The notes: generated by a model from the letters alone, not told the origin. A DNA stretch of 64,000 nucleotides from Clostridia bacterium (GCA_017452525.1 JAFTMG010000136.1:1-64000); one strand, 5' to 3'; shown: positions 1 through 10,420, counted from the first letter of the stretch. Program-made: numbers and translations.

Positions 1-105
1 AAACCCGGTTACATTATACTCGGAGGTTTAACTCTTTTCAACACTTTTTGTTTCGGGCTTGCTTGTAGCTCGCCCGCTTTATTGTCGCTTCGCTCGTTTT
101 CGGCT

Positions 106-128
106 CCCCCAGTAGAACTGGGGGTTTA
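106..128 (+). terminator. Intrinsic terminator of an unseen upstream gene
   Basis: CCCCCAGT and ACTGGGGG form an 8-bp stem around a 3-nt loop, followed by a T-rich stretch. It reads rightward and probably ends a transcript entering from the left edge. Positions 1-105 hold nothing else I can recognise; an AGGAGG-like run near 20 has no start codon at a suitable distance. Confidence 0.6.
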
Positions 129-142
129 TTTGGATACCAAAA

Positions 143-178
143 AAGACGGCAGGTGTCTCAAAAGACATCTGCCGTTTT
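143..178 (-). terminator. Terminator of the pantothenate kinase gene
   Basis: A 13-14-bp stem with one G-U wobble (GACGGCAGGTGTCT with AGACATCTGCCGT) is followed on the minus strand by a run of Ts. It starts a few bases beyond the stop codon of the kinase gene. Confidence 0.75.
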
Positions 179-182
179 ACGT

Positions 183-1040
183 TTACAGAAGGGCTTCTTC
201 CTCGCAAAGCGCCGCGCCGATGACGGTGCCGAACTGAGACAGCTCGGGGATGATGAAGCGAACGCCGAAGTTCTTCTCCAGCCCGCCGAACACCTCGCGG
301 ATGGGAGCGAGGCTGGTGAGGTTGCCCGTCAGAACGATATCCCTGAGTCCATGCGCCCGCGCCGAGAAGATCGCCATCATGGCGATGGTCTCCGCCACCA
401 TATTGACGATGCCGAGAGCGATATCGTGCTTGTTGGCAAGGTCGCTCAGCTTGCCGAAGTTGGAGGCGGTGAGGTTGACGTCCACCCCCGAATACATCTG
501 TGCCGTGGAAATATCGCGGATGCACAGGTCTACCTTGCCCAGGTCTCCGCCCTCGCAGAGCTGCTCGATGTGATCTACCTGATCCACGCCCAGCATCTTT
601 TTGGCAAGTCCTACCATGGTGCCGCCGCCCACACCGGTGCCGCCCAAATAATCGGTCTTATATTTGCCGCCGCAATTCTTGGCGTGGATGAGCGCCGTAC
701 CCGTTCCCATGCTGACCACGATCGCCTCGCCAAGTCCCGACAGATAGAGACCGCCCAGACCCACGCTGGTAAACTCCGGCACGGGAACGCAGTTGAGATT
801 GTAGATCGGCTTGGTGACCACCGAGGAGCCTGCCCCCGTCATCATGATGCGGGAGATATCGCTCAGCTCCAGCCCGTTCTGCATGGTAAACTTACCGAAG
901 GCGCCGTAGATGGAGGTCACAGGGTCGGTAGCGCGGACAAACTGCGGTTCTACCAGAATATTTTTACCATCTGCTTCCTTGCGAAAGCCCACGATCTTGG
1001 TCGTGCTTCCGCCCACATCGATACCGATCACGGTCTTCAT
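183..1040 (-). CDS. coaW: Type II pantothenate kinase
   Basis: 285 aa. Phosphorylates pantothenate, the first step of coenzyme A synthesis, in the cytoplasm. It shows the ASKHA-fold phosphate-binding motif GIDVGGSTTK at residues 6-15, MGTGTAL at 111-117 and the glycine-rich GGTGVGGGT at 133-141, all typical of the type II (Staphylococcus/eukaryotic-like) enzymes, which resist CoA feedback. Length matches bacterial CoaW. The ATG follows GGAGGA at 9 nt. It stands alone, divergent from the phosphatase gene, with overlapping promoters. The symbol rests on family motifs only. Confidence 0.9.
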   Translation of the reverse strand: MKTVIGIDVGGSTTKIVGFRKEADGKNILVEPQFVRATDPVTSIYGAFGKFTMQNGLELSDISRIMMTGAGSSVVTKPIYNLNCVPVPEFTSVGLGGLYLSGLGEAIVVSMGTGTALIHAKNCGGKYKTDYLGGTGVGGGTMVGLAKKMLGVDQVDHIEQLCEGGDLGKVDLCIRDISTAQMYSGVDVNLTASNFGKLSDLANKHDIALGIVNMVAETIAMMAIFSARAHGLRDIVLTGNLTSLAPIREVFGGLEKNFGVRFIIPELSQFGTVIGAALCEEEALL

Positions 1041-1091
1041 CTGTCTTTTTCCTCCAAAAAAACCCGAAACGGGAACATTTCAAACACAAAT

Positions 1092-1134
1092 AGTATAACA
1101 TACTCTTGCAAAAAAATCAAGTGTATGATATAAT
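1092..1134. promoter_or_regulatory. Overlapping divergent promoters, pantothenate kinase / HAD phosphatase
   Basis: Rightward: TTGCAA (1106-1111), 17 bp, TATAAT (1129-1134). Leftward: TTGATT (1115-1120), 17 bp, TATACT (1092-1097). The two -35 boxes lie within the same 15 bp, so RNA polymerase cannot occupy both at once. Confidence 0.8.
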
Positions 1135-1194
1135 GGCTACAGATTATTATTTTAAGGGGGCGCTTCCCCCGAAAAAACAAGGACGGTAACAATT

Positions 1195-2022
1195 ATGAAC
1201 TTCCAGAATCCCGCAAACTGCAAGCAGACGCTTGACTCGAAGAAGCTCTACATCTTTGACATGGACGGCACCATTTACCTCGGCTATCAGGTATTCCCCT
1301 ACGCCATCCGTTTCATCAACAACCTGCGCGCCGCAGGCAAGAAGGTGCTGTTTTTCACCAACAACGCCTCTCACACCACCGAATTCTACGTGCAGAAGCT
1401 GACCAAGCTGGGCTTCTCTCCCACACCCGATGAGATCATGACCTCGGGCGATGTGACCATTGAGTTTCTCAAGCGTCACCGCGCCGGCAAGAACGTTTAC
1501 CTTGTAGGCACTCCCGAGCTGGTGGAGAACTTCCGCGAGAACGGCATCCCCATGCTGAGCGGCTCTGAGGAGACTGCCGACATCGTGGTCACCAGCTTTG
1601 ACACCACCCTCACCTATGAGAAGATGGACAACGCCTGCCGCATGGTACGCAACGGCGCGGAATATCTCTCCACGCATCCCGACTTCAACTGCCCCACCGA
1701 GACCGGCTTCATTCCCGACTCCGGCGCCATCGCCGCGTTCGTGACCGCCTCCACCGGCAAGGTTCCCACCTACTTCGGCAAGCCCTACAAGGAGACCGTT
1801 GAGATGATCTGCGAAGCCACCGGCTTTACCACCGATGAGATGTGCATCTTCGGCGACCGCCTCTACACCGACATTGCTGTCGGCAAGAAGCACGGCGTGA
1901 CCGCCGTTCTCGTCCTCTCCGGCGAGACCACGCCCGAGGATGTGGATGCCGCTACCCCCGCCGACCAGCCCGACATGGTCTACGATTCTCTGGACAACGT
2001 CGATCAGCTGATGTTTGGTTGA
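1195..2022 (+). CDS. HAD-superfamily phosphatase, NagD/4-nitrophenylphosphatase type
   Basis: 275 aa. Cytoplasmic Mg-dependent hydrolase of phosphomonoesters (nucleotide, sugar or glycolytic by-product phosphates in this family; the substrate here is unknown). HAD motif I is FDMDGTIYLG (21-30, nucleophile DxD). Motif II is FFTNNASH (53-60), followed by GKPYKET with the conserved Lys and GDRLYTDIAVG (motif IV acidic pair). The layout is that of the class IIA-cap NagD subfamily. A terminator follows directly, so it is a single-gene unit. Confidence 0.88.
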   Translation: MNFQNPANCKQTLDSKKLYIFDMDGTIYLGYQVFPYAIRFINNLRAAGKKVLFFTNNASHTTEFYVQKLTKLGFSPTPDEIMTSGDVTIEFLKRHRAGKNVYLVGTPELVENFRENGIPMLSGSEETADIVVTSFDTTLTYEKMDNACRMVRNGAEYLSTHPDFNCPTETGFIPDSGAIAAFVTASTGKVPTYFGKPYKETVEMICEATGFTTDEMCIFGDRLYTDIAVGKKHGVTAVLVLSGETTPEDVDAATPADQPDMVYDSLDNVDQLMFG

Positions 2023-2032
2023 TCGAAAACAC

Positions 2033-2066
2033 AAACAGCGCCCCACCATGGGGCGCTGTTTTCAAA
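2033..2066 (+). terminator. Terminator after the HAD phosphatase
   Basis: AGCGCCCCA / TGGGGCGCT stem with a 3-nt loop, followed by TTTTC. Confidence 0.8.
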
Positions 2067-2094
2067 AGCATCCAATAACGGAGGTGATTACTGC

Positions 2095-2676
2095 ATGAAA
2101 CGAAGATGCTGTGCCCTGCTGACGGCTTGTGCTTTGCTCTGCCTATCCATGCTCTCCTGCGCACGGGATGTGGCAAGTGAAACCACGGCGGCAACTACGA
2201 TCGCCGCAACTGCCTTCACGATCGACACCGAAAGTGATATCGTCCCGACCGTCCATATTGCGCCAGAAGATATGGTACTTATCACCAGTATTCCCCTCTG
2301 GCCCACCTGCTACGGAAGTTTCCGAACCGAGTTTGACCGCATCATAGAAGAAATCAACGAACGGGACCTCTCAAAATCAGCCAATCCGAGGATGACCGAC
2401 TATCAAAGCGCCTCCACCGTTTCCTTCAGTATTGAGAACAAGACTACTGCCACGGTGCAGATGATCACCTTTGGTATCACGGAAACGACATGTCTGTTCT
2501 CCTGGGAATATACATTGGACTTTAAAGATATCCCGACCGTCTGCTATTTGGAATTTGAAGATCCCGAGCTCTATAGCTTGATTCAAACGTATATCGAAAG
2601 TGCCACCGCAGACGCAGTTTGGGAGGTTTTTGAAGCCTCCTGGGCAGAACATACGGCGGCATCACAACCGCAATGA
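2095..2676 (+). CDS. Predicted lipoprotein of unknown function
   Basis: 193 aa. The N-terminus is a lipoprotein signal peptide: basic MKRRCC, a hydrophobic core and lipobox LSMLSC with Cys at about residue 22. A Thr/Ala-rich linker follows. The C-terminal part contains SFSIENKTTATVQ, an alternating beta pattern like the Ig-like domains of many clostridial lipoproteins (another copy of this style is at 53.6 kb). The ATG follows GGAGGTGA. I see no promoter of its own between the preceding terminator and the start. Likely membrane-anchored on the outer face; function unknown. Confidence 0.75.
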   Translation: MKRRCCALLTACALLCLSMLSCARDVASETTAATTIAATAFTIDTESDIVPTVHIAPEDMVLITSIPLWPTCYGSFRTEFDRIIEEINERDLSKSANPRMTDYQSASTVSFSIENKTTATVQMITFGITETTCLFSWEYTLDFKDIPTVCYLEFEDPELYSLIQTYIESATADAVWEVFEASWAEHTAASQPQ

Positions 2677-2682
2677 GATAAC

Positions 2683-2716
2683 CGCCTCCGCAAAAAACCT
2701 GCGGAGGCAGTTTTAT
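2683..2716. terminator. Bidirectional terminator
   Basis: GCCTCCGC (2684-2691) pairs with GCGGAGGC (2701-2708), with A-rich sequence on one side and T-rich on the other, so it serves the converging lipoprotein and 77-aa genes. Confidence 0.75.
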
Positions 2717-2718
2717 AT

Positions 2719-2952
2719 TCACTTGCGTCCTTTTACCGCAACGATCAGTCGCACGGCAGAAAAGAGCAACGCGAGCGCGGAAACCGCAACCGTCCACACG
2801 GGCATTCGCTCACGTTCCCATTGCAATCGGAGAGTGGGCACGTCCCGGTCGACGTCGAGGATCAACGCGCAGTTGCGATAGGAAGGAGTGCGAAGCATAA
2901 AAAGCTTACGGTGGAGACGGAAGATCGTTTTCGGGGAAAGCGGCAGACGCAT
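2719..2952 (-). CDS. Small membrane protein, unknown function
   Basis: 77 aa from the ATG at 2952, chosen because GAGG lies 7 nt upstream; the frame stays open to 3087 but without a better ribosome site. The N-terminal half is basic (RLPLSPKTIFRLHRKLF). One transmembrane segment lies near the C-terminus (about residues 51-73), ending in VKGRK. It shares a terminator with the converging lipoprotein gene. Not assigned to a family; it could be spurious, but the ribosome site and membrane segment favour a real gene. Confidence 0.45.
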   Translation of the reverse strand: MRLPLSPKTIFRLHRKLFMLRTPSYRNCALILDVDRDVPTLRLQWERERMPVWTVAVSALALLFSAVRLIVAVKGRK

Positions 2953-3031
2953 GGCAATTACCTCATTTATCTTTTTTCCTTTAGTTTGCGCAAAAACGCA
3001 GTTTTTCATACCTCCCCCGCGCATCTTCCGC

Positions 3032-3060
3032 TTGACAAACGCGCCCCCGACCTTTATAAT
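3032..3060 (+). promoter_or_regulatory. Promoter of the GH35 gene
   Basis: TTGACA (3032-3037), 17 bp, TATAAT (3055-3060): both hexamers match consensus. The leader is only about 25 nt. Confidence 0.85.
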
Positions 3061-3090
3061 GAAGTTAATCAACCAAAGGAGGTCCACCTC

Positions 3091-4848
3091 ATGGGTATTT
3101 TAACATACGACAACAAGCAATTTCTGATGGACGGCAAGCCCTTCCGCATCATTTCGGGCGCCATCCACTATTTCCGCATCCATCCCGACTATTGGGAGGA
3201 TCGCCTCACCAAGCTCCGCGCCTGCGGCTTCAATACCGTCGAGACCTACACCTGCTGGAATCTCCACGAGCGCCGCGAGGGTGAATTTGATTTTTCGGGC
3301 ATGCTCGACATCGCGCGGTTCATTGAGATCGCCGAAAAGGTGGGACTTTACGTCATCGTCCGCCCCGGTCCCTACATCTGCTCCGAGTGGGAATTCGGCG
3401 GACTTCCCTCCTGGCTGCTCCGCTATCCCGGCATAGGACTTCGCTGCTGCGACCCCGTGTATCTCGAAAAGGTCACGCCCTACTACCGCGAGCTGCTTGC
3501 CCGCATCCGTCCGCACCTCTCGACCCGCGGCGGCAACGTCATCATGATGCAGGTGGAGAACGAATACGGCAGCTATGGCGACGACAGCGAATATATCCGC
3601 CACGTGGCACAGATCTACCGCGATCACGGCATCGACTGCCAGCTCTTTACCTCGGACGGCACCTGTCTGTGGATGCTCAGCGGCGGCACCGTGCCCGAGC
3701 TGCTTTCCGTCGCCAATTTCGGCAGCGGTGCCAAGAAAAATGCCGATGCGCTCCGTGCCTTCCGCCCCGACCAGCCCTTTATGTGCGGCGAGTTCTGGTG
3801 CGGTTGGTTTGACCACTGGTATGAGGAGCACCACACCCGCACGGCGGAGGATGTTTCCGCTCTTGTGCAGGAATTTTTCGACATTGACGGCAATTTCAAC
3901 TTCTATATGTTCCACGGCGGCACCAATTTCGGCTTTCTCAATGGCGCCAATCACTCGGGCGGCACCTATCAGCCGACCATCACCAGCTATGACTACTGCG
4001 CGCCCCTGAGCGAGGCGGGCGACATGACCGACACCTACTATGCCATTCGCGAGGTGATTGAGAAAAACACGGGAGTCAAAGCCCCCGATCTGCCCGTGGC
4101 GAACACGCCCAAGGCGGCTTACGGCGAGCTGACGCTGACCGAATGCGCGCCTCTCTTTGAGAATCTGAACAATCTGACTACACCAAAGCACGCGGCATAT
4201 CCGCAGACGATGGAGCAGCTGGCGCAGGATTTCGGCTATCTGCTTTACACCACCGAGGTGCGCGGCCCCATTGAGCCGCTGGAGCTGATCTTCGGTCAGC
4301 TGCACGACCGCGCGCACATCTTCCTCAACGGCAAGCTGGTAGGTCTGCGCGAGCGCTCACGCCGCCAGGACAGCGTCAAGTTCGGTCTTGCCGCGGGCGA
4401 AACGGCGAAGCTGGAGATCCTTGTCGAGAACATGGGCCGCGTCAACTATGGTCCCAAGCTGTTTGACCAGAAGGGCATCATCGGCGGCATCCGTCTCGGA
4501 CAGCGGTTCCATTTCGGATGGGATCACTACTCCCTGCCGATGGATGATATTTCGGCATTGGAATGGCGTGAGGTTGAGATCGGTGTTGTGCCCGCCTTCT
4601 ACCGCGGCAGTTTGAAGATCGAAGGCAAGCCCGCCGACACCTTTATGCGCCTCGACGGCTTTGAGAAGGGATTTGTGACGGTGAACGGATTTAATATCGG
4701 CCGTTACTACAACAGCGCGGGACCGCAGAAGACGCTGTATATCCCCGCGCCGCTTCTCCGTGAAGGCGAGAATGAGATCATCGTATTTGAGTCGGATCGG
4801 TGTGAGGCGGCAAAGGTAACTTTTGTCGATACGCCGGAGCTGGGATGA
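3091..4848 (+). CDS. GH35 beta-galactosidase
   Basis: 585 aa from the ATG at 3091, set by AAAGGAGG 7 nt upstream and the promoter just before it; the longer open frame back to 2821 is not used. Family 35 retaining TIM-barrel: GAIHYFRIHP (23-32), RPGPYICSEWEFGG (91-104), acid/base Glu158 in QVENEYGSYG and nucleophile Glu234 in CGEFWCGWFDHW. C-terminal beta domains include the FVTVNGFNIGRYY motif common in this family. No signal peptide, so it acts on imported beta-galactosides, plausibly galacto-oligosaccharides from host glycans. Monocistronic. Confidence 0.92.
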   Translation: MGILTYDNKQFLMDGKPFRIISGAIHYFRIHPDYWEDRLTKLRACGFNTVETYTCWNLHERREGEFDFSGMLDIARFIEIAEKVGLYVIVRPGPYICSEWEFGGLPSWLLRYPGIGLRCCDPVYLEKVTPYYRELLARIRPHLSTRGGNVIMMQVENEYGSYGDDSEYIRHVAQIYRDHGIDCQLFTSDGTCLWMLSGGTVPELLSVANFGSGAKKNADALRAFRPDQPFMCGEFWCGWFDHWYEEHHTRTAEDVSALVQEFFDIDGNFNFYMFHGGTNFGFLNGANHSGGTYQPTITSYDYCAPLSEAGDMTDTYYAIREVIEKNTGVKAPDLPVANTPKAAYGELTLTECAPLFENLNNLTTPKHAAYPQTMEQLAQDFGYLLYTTEVRGPIEPLELIFGQLHDRAHIFLNGKLVGLRERSRRQDSVKFGLAAGETAKLEILVENMGRVNYGPKLFDQKGIIGGIRLGQRFHFGWDHYSLPMDDISALEWREVEIGVVPAFYRGSLKIEGKPADTFMRLDGFEKGFVTVNGFNIGRYYNSAGPQKTLYIPAPLLREGENEIIVFESDRCEAAKVTFVDTPELG

Positions 4849-4861
4849 TCCGATATTTCCG

Positions 4862-4898
4862 AAAAGGTCCGCCCGAAAAATCGGGCGGACCTTTTCTC
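4862..4898 (+). terminator. Terminator after the GH35 gene
   Basis: A stem of about 14-15 bp (AAAAGGTCCGCCCGA with TCGGGCGGACCTTTT) is followed by CTCTTT. Confidence 0.85.
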
Positions 4899-4947
4899 TT
4901 TACTGCCAAAAACGCACGCAAACGGACAAAAAAGAACCCTCCCTATC

Positions 4948-4976
4948 TTGACAGACATCGCATTCAATGATATAAT
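4948..4976 (+). promoter_or_regulatory. Consensus promoter of alaS
   Basis: TTGACA (4948-4953), 17 bp, TATAAT (4971-4976). The leader of about 45 nt is too short for a T-box, so alaS is probably not tRNA-attenuated here. Confidence 0.88.
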
Positions 4977-5028
4977 AGTATCTATCTATGGAAACAAAAT
5001 TTCTTAACGAAAGGTTTGGCGAAACACT

Positions 5029-7671
<2,643 letters not shown>

Positions 7672-7687
7672 TTCCACAAAAATAAAA

Positions 7688-7718
7688 ATGTGCGCACAGT
7701 CTCTTTGACTGTGCGCGT
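7688..7718. terminator. Bidirectional terminator between alaS and the kinase-like gene
   Basis: GCGCACAGTC pairs with GACTGTGCGC, with A-rich sequence to the left and T-rich to the right. Confidence 0.85.
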
Positions 7719-7721
7719 ATT

Positions 7722-8759
7722 TTATTCGTGGAGGAGTGATGCCATCGCCCGGGCGATCTCCTCGGCGCGGGACTCCACCTCGCGGCACATATTGGTGCGC
7801 CAATGGGCGAATTGCAACAGTCCCACGCGGTCGGGCGAGTCGGATTGCAGATATTGCGGATAACCGAATTTGCTTTTTGCCAATTGGAAGAGATAGACGT
7901 AGGGCATGGCGCGCAGATCACGCTCGGTCAGCGGCGCGTGGCGCAGATATTCGCCCACGTACGCTCGCATGCCGTCGAGATCGATGCGAGCGGTCGCGCG
8001 ACTGTAGGACGAGGACTGAACATAGGAGCGCATGACATCCCAGACGGCGGGCAGCCGCTTTGCCGAAGAAAAATCGATGATGGCGCGCAGGCACTCTCCC
8101 TCCCATACCGTCTGACATCCCTGAAAATCGCCGTGGGTGGGGCAATAGGTGATGCCCTCGTAAAAACGGGCGTAATCCTCACAGCGAAAGGCAAGCTCCT
8201 TTTTGTATTGCAGCTCGGAAACGATTCGGGCATACTTGTCATCCTCCCGCATCCGCTCCGCCGCGGCAAGCAGCGCGTCGTACTGTGCGGCGCTCTCCTC
8301 CCCCCGATAGGATGCCGCCCAATTGGCGCCGCGGTGAGCAGGTAGCTCCATGTCCCGCATGGCGACGTGAAGCTGCCCCAGCGTCCGCGCTAAGGTCAGC
8401 ATCAGACGCGGCGGGAAATCATCGTAGCCGTAGGTGGTTCCCTCCACATATTCCTGCAGGCAGACGGCGTGCGAGCGGTGGGAGACCACCCACGCGCCCT
8501 CCTTTGTGGGAATAAACGGAGCCACGGGGATCCCGCGCTCGCGCAGGCGGGCAAGCAAGGCGGCTTCCGCGCAGACGTCTTCTTCGCTCACGCCGCTTTG
8601 AAATTCTTTCAAAAAATAAGACGTCCTTCCGTCGGAGAGGCGAAAACAGTTGGCGCTTCCCAAGGGAAGCTTTTGTGCTGTCGTAAGCTCCAGTCTATAA
8701 TGGGTGTTGACAAAGGAGATCAGTTCCTCCCCCGAAAACACCGAGTGTTCAAGTGCCAT
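7722..8759 (-). CDS. APH/CotS-type small-molecule kinase
   Basis: 345 aa from the ATG at 8759 (MALEHSVF), chosen for AGAAGGGA 6 nt upstream and a consensus promoter 40 nt beyond. Aminoglycoside phosphotransferase/homoserine-kinase fold: an N-lobe with LPLGSANCFRLSDG, a Brenner-type catalytic loop THGDFQGCQ and the metal-binding IIDFSSAKRLP. The Asn that normally ends HGDxxxxN is Gln here, which is uncommon. Close relatives include CotS-like coat kinases and choline/homoserine kinases; the substrate cannot be named. Single gene. Confidence 0.75.
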   Translation of the reverse strand: MALEHSVFSGEELISFVNTHYRLELTTAQKLPLGSANCFRLSDGRTSYFLKEFQSGVSEEDVCAEAALLARLRERGIPVAPFIPTKEGAWVVSHRSHAVCLQEYVEGTTYGYDDFPPRLMLTLARTLGQLHVAMRDMELPAHRGANWAASYRGEESAAQYDALLAAAERMREDDKYARIVSELQYKKELAFRCEDYARFYEGITYCPTHGDFQGCQTVWEGECLRAIIDFSSAKRLPAVWDVMRSYVQSSSYSRATARIDLDGMRAYVGEYLRHAPLTERDLRAMPYVYLFQLAKSKFGYPQYLQSDSPDRVGLLQFAHWRTNMCREVESRAEEIARAMASLLHE

Positions 8760-8799
8760 ATTGCTTCCCTTCTTTCCATATGTCATTTTGTGGGGCTCT

Positions 8800-8828
8800 A
8801 TTATACCATTGAGGAAAGAAGATGTCAA
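8800..8828 (-). promoter_or_regulatory. Promoter of the APH-type kinase gene
   Basis: Leftward TTGACA (8823-8828), 17 bp, TATAAT (8800-8805). Its -35 abuts the 56-bp repeat that carries a rightward promoter. Confidence 0.85.
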
Positions 8829-8880
8829 CAAAAAAAGCAAATAACTCTTTATTTTTTCCAAAAGAGTGCTACAATAAAGG
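8825..8880 (+). repeat. 56-bp direct repeat, left copy
   Basis: TCAACAAAAAAAGCAAATAA and the following 36 bases match positions 10763-10818 with only about six differences by eye. The block contains a rightward promoter in both copies (here TTTATT 8848-8853, 16 bp, TACAAT 8870-8875). The two copies bracket the lower-GC cassette at 8.9-10.7 kb. Confidence 0.8.
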
Positions 8881-8881
8881 C

Positions 8882-9016
8882 ACGAAACATTTACAATTCA
8901 AGGAGTAGAGGGTAAAAACTACTGTCCCGCTTGGAGTTGGATCCCGTGAATATCCATAAAACATAAAAGACAAATCCCCCGCCGCCGTTTTGTACACGGC
9001 AGCGGGGGATTTGGGC
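8882..9016 (+). ncRNA. Candidate small RNA between a promoter and a terminator
   Basis: The repeat-borne promoter (TACAAT at 8870-8875) fires into about 90 nt with no credible ORF, ending in a strong hairpin at 8972-9012. The interval has small local stems (GTAG..CTAC near 8905-8922, GGAT..ATCC near 8938-8954). It matches no RNA family I know (not 6S, SRP, tmRNA or RNase P). It may instead be leader debris left when the cassette inserted. Confidence 0.35.
8972..9012. terminator. Bidirectional terminator
   Basis: AAATCCCCCGC.GCCG pairs with CGGC.GCGGGGGATTT around an 8-nt loop. It ends the rightward candidate RNA and the leftward SHOCT operon. Confidence 0.85.
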
Positions 9017-9048
9017 TTATTGATAAAACATTTTTAACTTAAAATTAT

Positions 9049-9663
9049 CTAAATGTGCAATAAGCGTGCCTTTATTTTTTCGTATTCCTCTTGCGTAATG
9101 GCACCGGACTCCAACAGATCCTTGTATTTCTTCAAGATGTCGGGATCACTGATGCTTTGAGTGCTGATTGGAGTTTTTGGCGGAACTTTCTTTACCTTAC
9201 CCAACGCAATCAAAACACTCAATATGCTTGCAATTAACAGCAAAGCACAAAGAATGTAGAAACCCCAACCGGCTTTGAAAACGTAATACCATTTGTCGCC
9301 AGGCTCATAGGTACTGCCAAAAAATACAGTAACAAGAGCAAAAAAGATCGATGCTATACAGGACGAAAAGGTTAAGCAGGTAACGATCTTGTTCTCGCGG
9401 CCGGCAATATGAAGTACCAAGGCAATAATGCCGATCAACACAAACACATATGAGATCACCGCATAAACATCAGATAAATTTGCATAGGCCAATCCGCAAA
9501 CATAGAAGAGATTTTCATAAGTGCTTCCTACTTCTTGATATGCATGCGGTATATCGGGTACCTGTTTTAGATCTACTATTTCAAATATGCAAGGCATAAA
9601 TACAAATACAGCAAAGACGATTAACAAAATTAGCGCGATGAAGCTTGCTGTTTTCTTCGACAT
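9049..9663 (-). CDS. Membrane protein with C-terminal SHOCT domain
   Basis: 204 aa from the ATG at 9663, which has GGAGG 8 nt upstream (a TTG 27 nt earlier lacks one). Four hydrophobic segments: residues about 7-26, 67-85, 97-117 and 129-155. A cytoplasmic tail ends in the SHOCT motif LKKYKDLLESGAITQEEYEK, a short helical hairpin found at protein termini and thought to mediate oligomerisation. Last gene of a three-gene leftward operon. Codon use is more AT-rich than in the neighbours. Function unknown. Confidence 0.75.
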   Translation of the reverse strand: MSKKTASFIALILLIVFAVFVFMPCIFEIVDLKQVPDIPHAYQEVGSTYENLFYVCGLAYANLSDVYAVISYVFVLIGIIALVLHIAGRENKIVTCLTFSSCIASIFFALVTVFFGSTYEPGDKWYYVFKAGWGFYILCALLLIASILSVLIALGKVKKVPPKTPISTQSISDPDILKKYKDLLESGAITQEEYEKIKARLLHI

Positions 9664-9686
9664 CCCTCTGTCCTCCGTGTCACAAT

Positions 9687-10145
9687 TCAATGAAGTGCAC
9701 TAGACGGACCACATCCCAATTCATTAAACGCGCCTTGCATTGCCCAACTATAATCGTTATATTCTCCCACTATTGTATAACGACCGTTTTTACAGTGTAT
9801 AATATATGCTTGCGGCTCTCCATATCCACCAAAACTGTTTTTGGCGCGAACAGTGCCAATAATATAATACTCTGTATTATTTTCATACTTGTAAGGCTCT
9901 GAGGTGGTCGATTTCACCACGGCAATGCTTGCATCTGTCAATTGAACAGAGTCAGGGTCTTTGAATTCATATTTGATACCTTCAACAACAGATTCGATGG
10001 TCGGATAGTTAGCCGGACGTGACGAAGTTGTTGCATGGGTCGTTGTTCGAGTTGTTGCTTGAGTTGCGGTCTCATTTCCGTCTCCGCAAGAAGCCAAAGC
10101 CAAACACAGTGCTAACAGCAAAAAAACAGAAAGTACTCTTTTCAT
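9687..10145 (-). CDS. Predicted lipoprotein
   Basis: 152 aa. Signal peptide MKRVLSVFLLLALCLALASC with lipobox Cys at residue 20, then a Thr-rich linker (TQATTRTTTHATT). The folded part begins near residue 45: YEFKDPDSVQL, YYIIGTVRAKNSFGGYGEPQ and a C-terminal ...YTIVGEYNDYSWA, typical of small clostridial lipoproteins of unknown role. An in-frame ATG two codons earlier (10151) is the alternative start; AAGGAG serves either. Middle gene of the cassette operon. Confidence 0.75.
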   Translation of the reverse strand: MKRVLSVFLLLALCLALASCGDGNETATQATTRTTTHATTSSRPANYPTIESVVEGIKYEFKDPDSVQLTDASIAVVKSTTSEPYKYENNTEYYIIGTVRAKNSFGGYGEPQAYIIHCKNGRYTIVGEYNDYSWAMQGAFNELGCGPSSALH

Positions 10146-10158
10146 GGTCATTTTCTCC

Positions 10159-10320
10159 TTAATCCAAATCAATTTTTAAATTTACGCTTTTGCCAAGTCC
10201 GATACGACATAATTGGCGAACTGCCTCCACAAAATATTTGATCTCATGCTCATCTTGATAATGAACGATTTTTTCAATCAATTCCTTATCTTGATCGTTA
10301 AACACGATTTGTTTACCCAT
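10159..10320 (-). CDS. 53-aa protein, first gene of the cassette operon
   Basis: Translated by hand: MGKQIVFNDQDKELIEKIVH..., ending VNLKIDLD. A near-perfect AAAGGAGGT sits 6 nt before the ATG, and a consensus promoter lies 50 nt upstream. The residue pattern (short N-terminal strand, then an amphipathic helix KELIEKIVHYQDEHEIKYFVEAVRQL) could suit a small ribbon-helix-helix-like or adaptor protein, but I recognise no family. It ends 13 nt before the lipoprotein start. Confidence 0.6.
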   Translation of the reverse strand: MGKQIVFNDQDKELIEKIVHYQDEHEIKYFVEAVRQLCRIGLGKSVNLKIDLD

Positions 10321-10344
10321 AGCAACCTCCTTTCAGTGTTTTGG

Positions 10345-10420
10345 ATAATTCTGTTTTGGAATTATTTATATTATAATTCCATTTCGGAATTTTGTCAAGA
10401 GTTTTTTCGGATATAATTCT
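10345..10420. promoter_or_regulatory. Divergent promoter region with paired operator dyads
   Basis: Leftward promoter: TTGACA (10393-10398), 17 bp, TATAAT (10370-10375). Rightward -10: TATAAT (10412-10417) with a weak -35. Dyad 1 (10375-10391) is AATTCC-5-GGAATT and fills the spacer of the leftward promoter. Dyad 2 (10345-10365) is ATAATTC-7-GAATTAT, just downstream of its -10. A further half-site ATAATTCT overlaps the rightward -10. The obvious candidate ligand is the adjacent XRE protein. Confidence 0.7.

Noticed and set aside
4977..5028. T-box leader for alaS
   Set aside because: The leader is about 45 nt, too short, and no T-box sequence or antiterminator is present.
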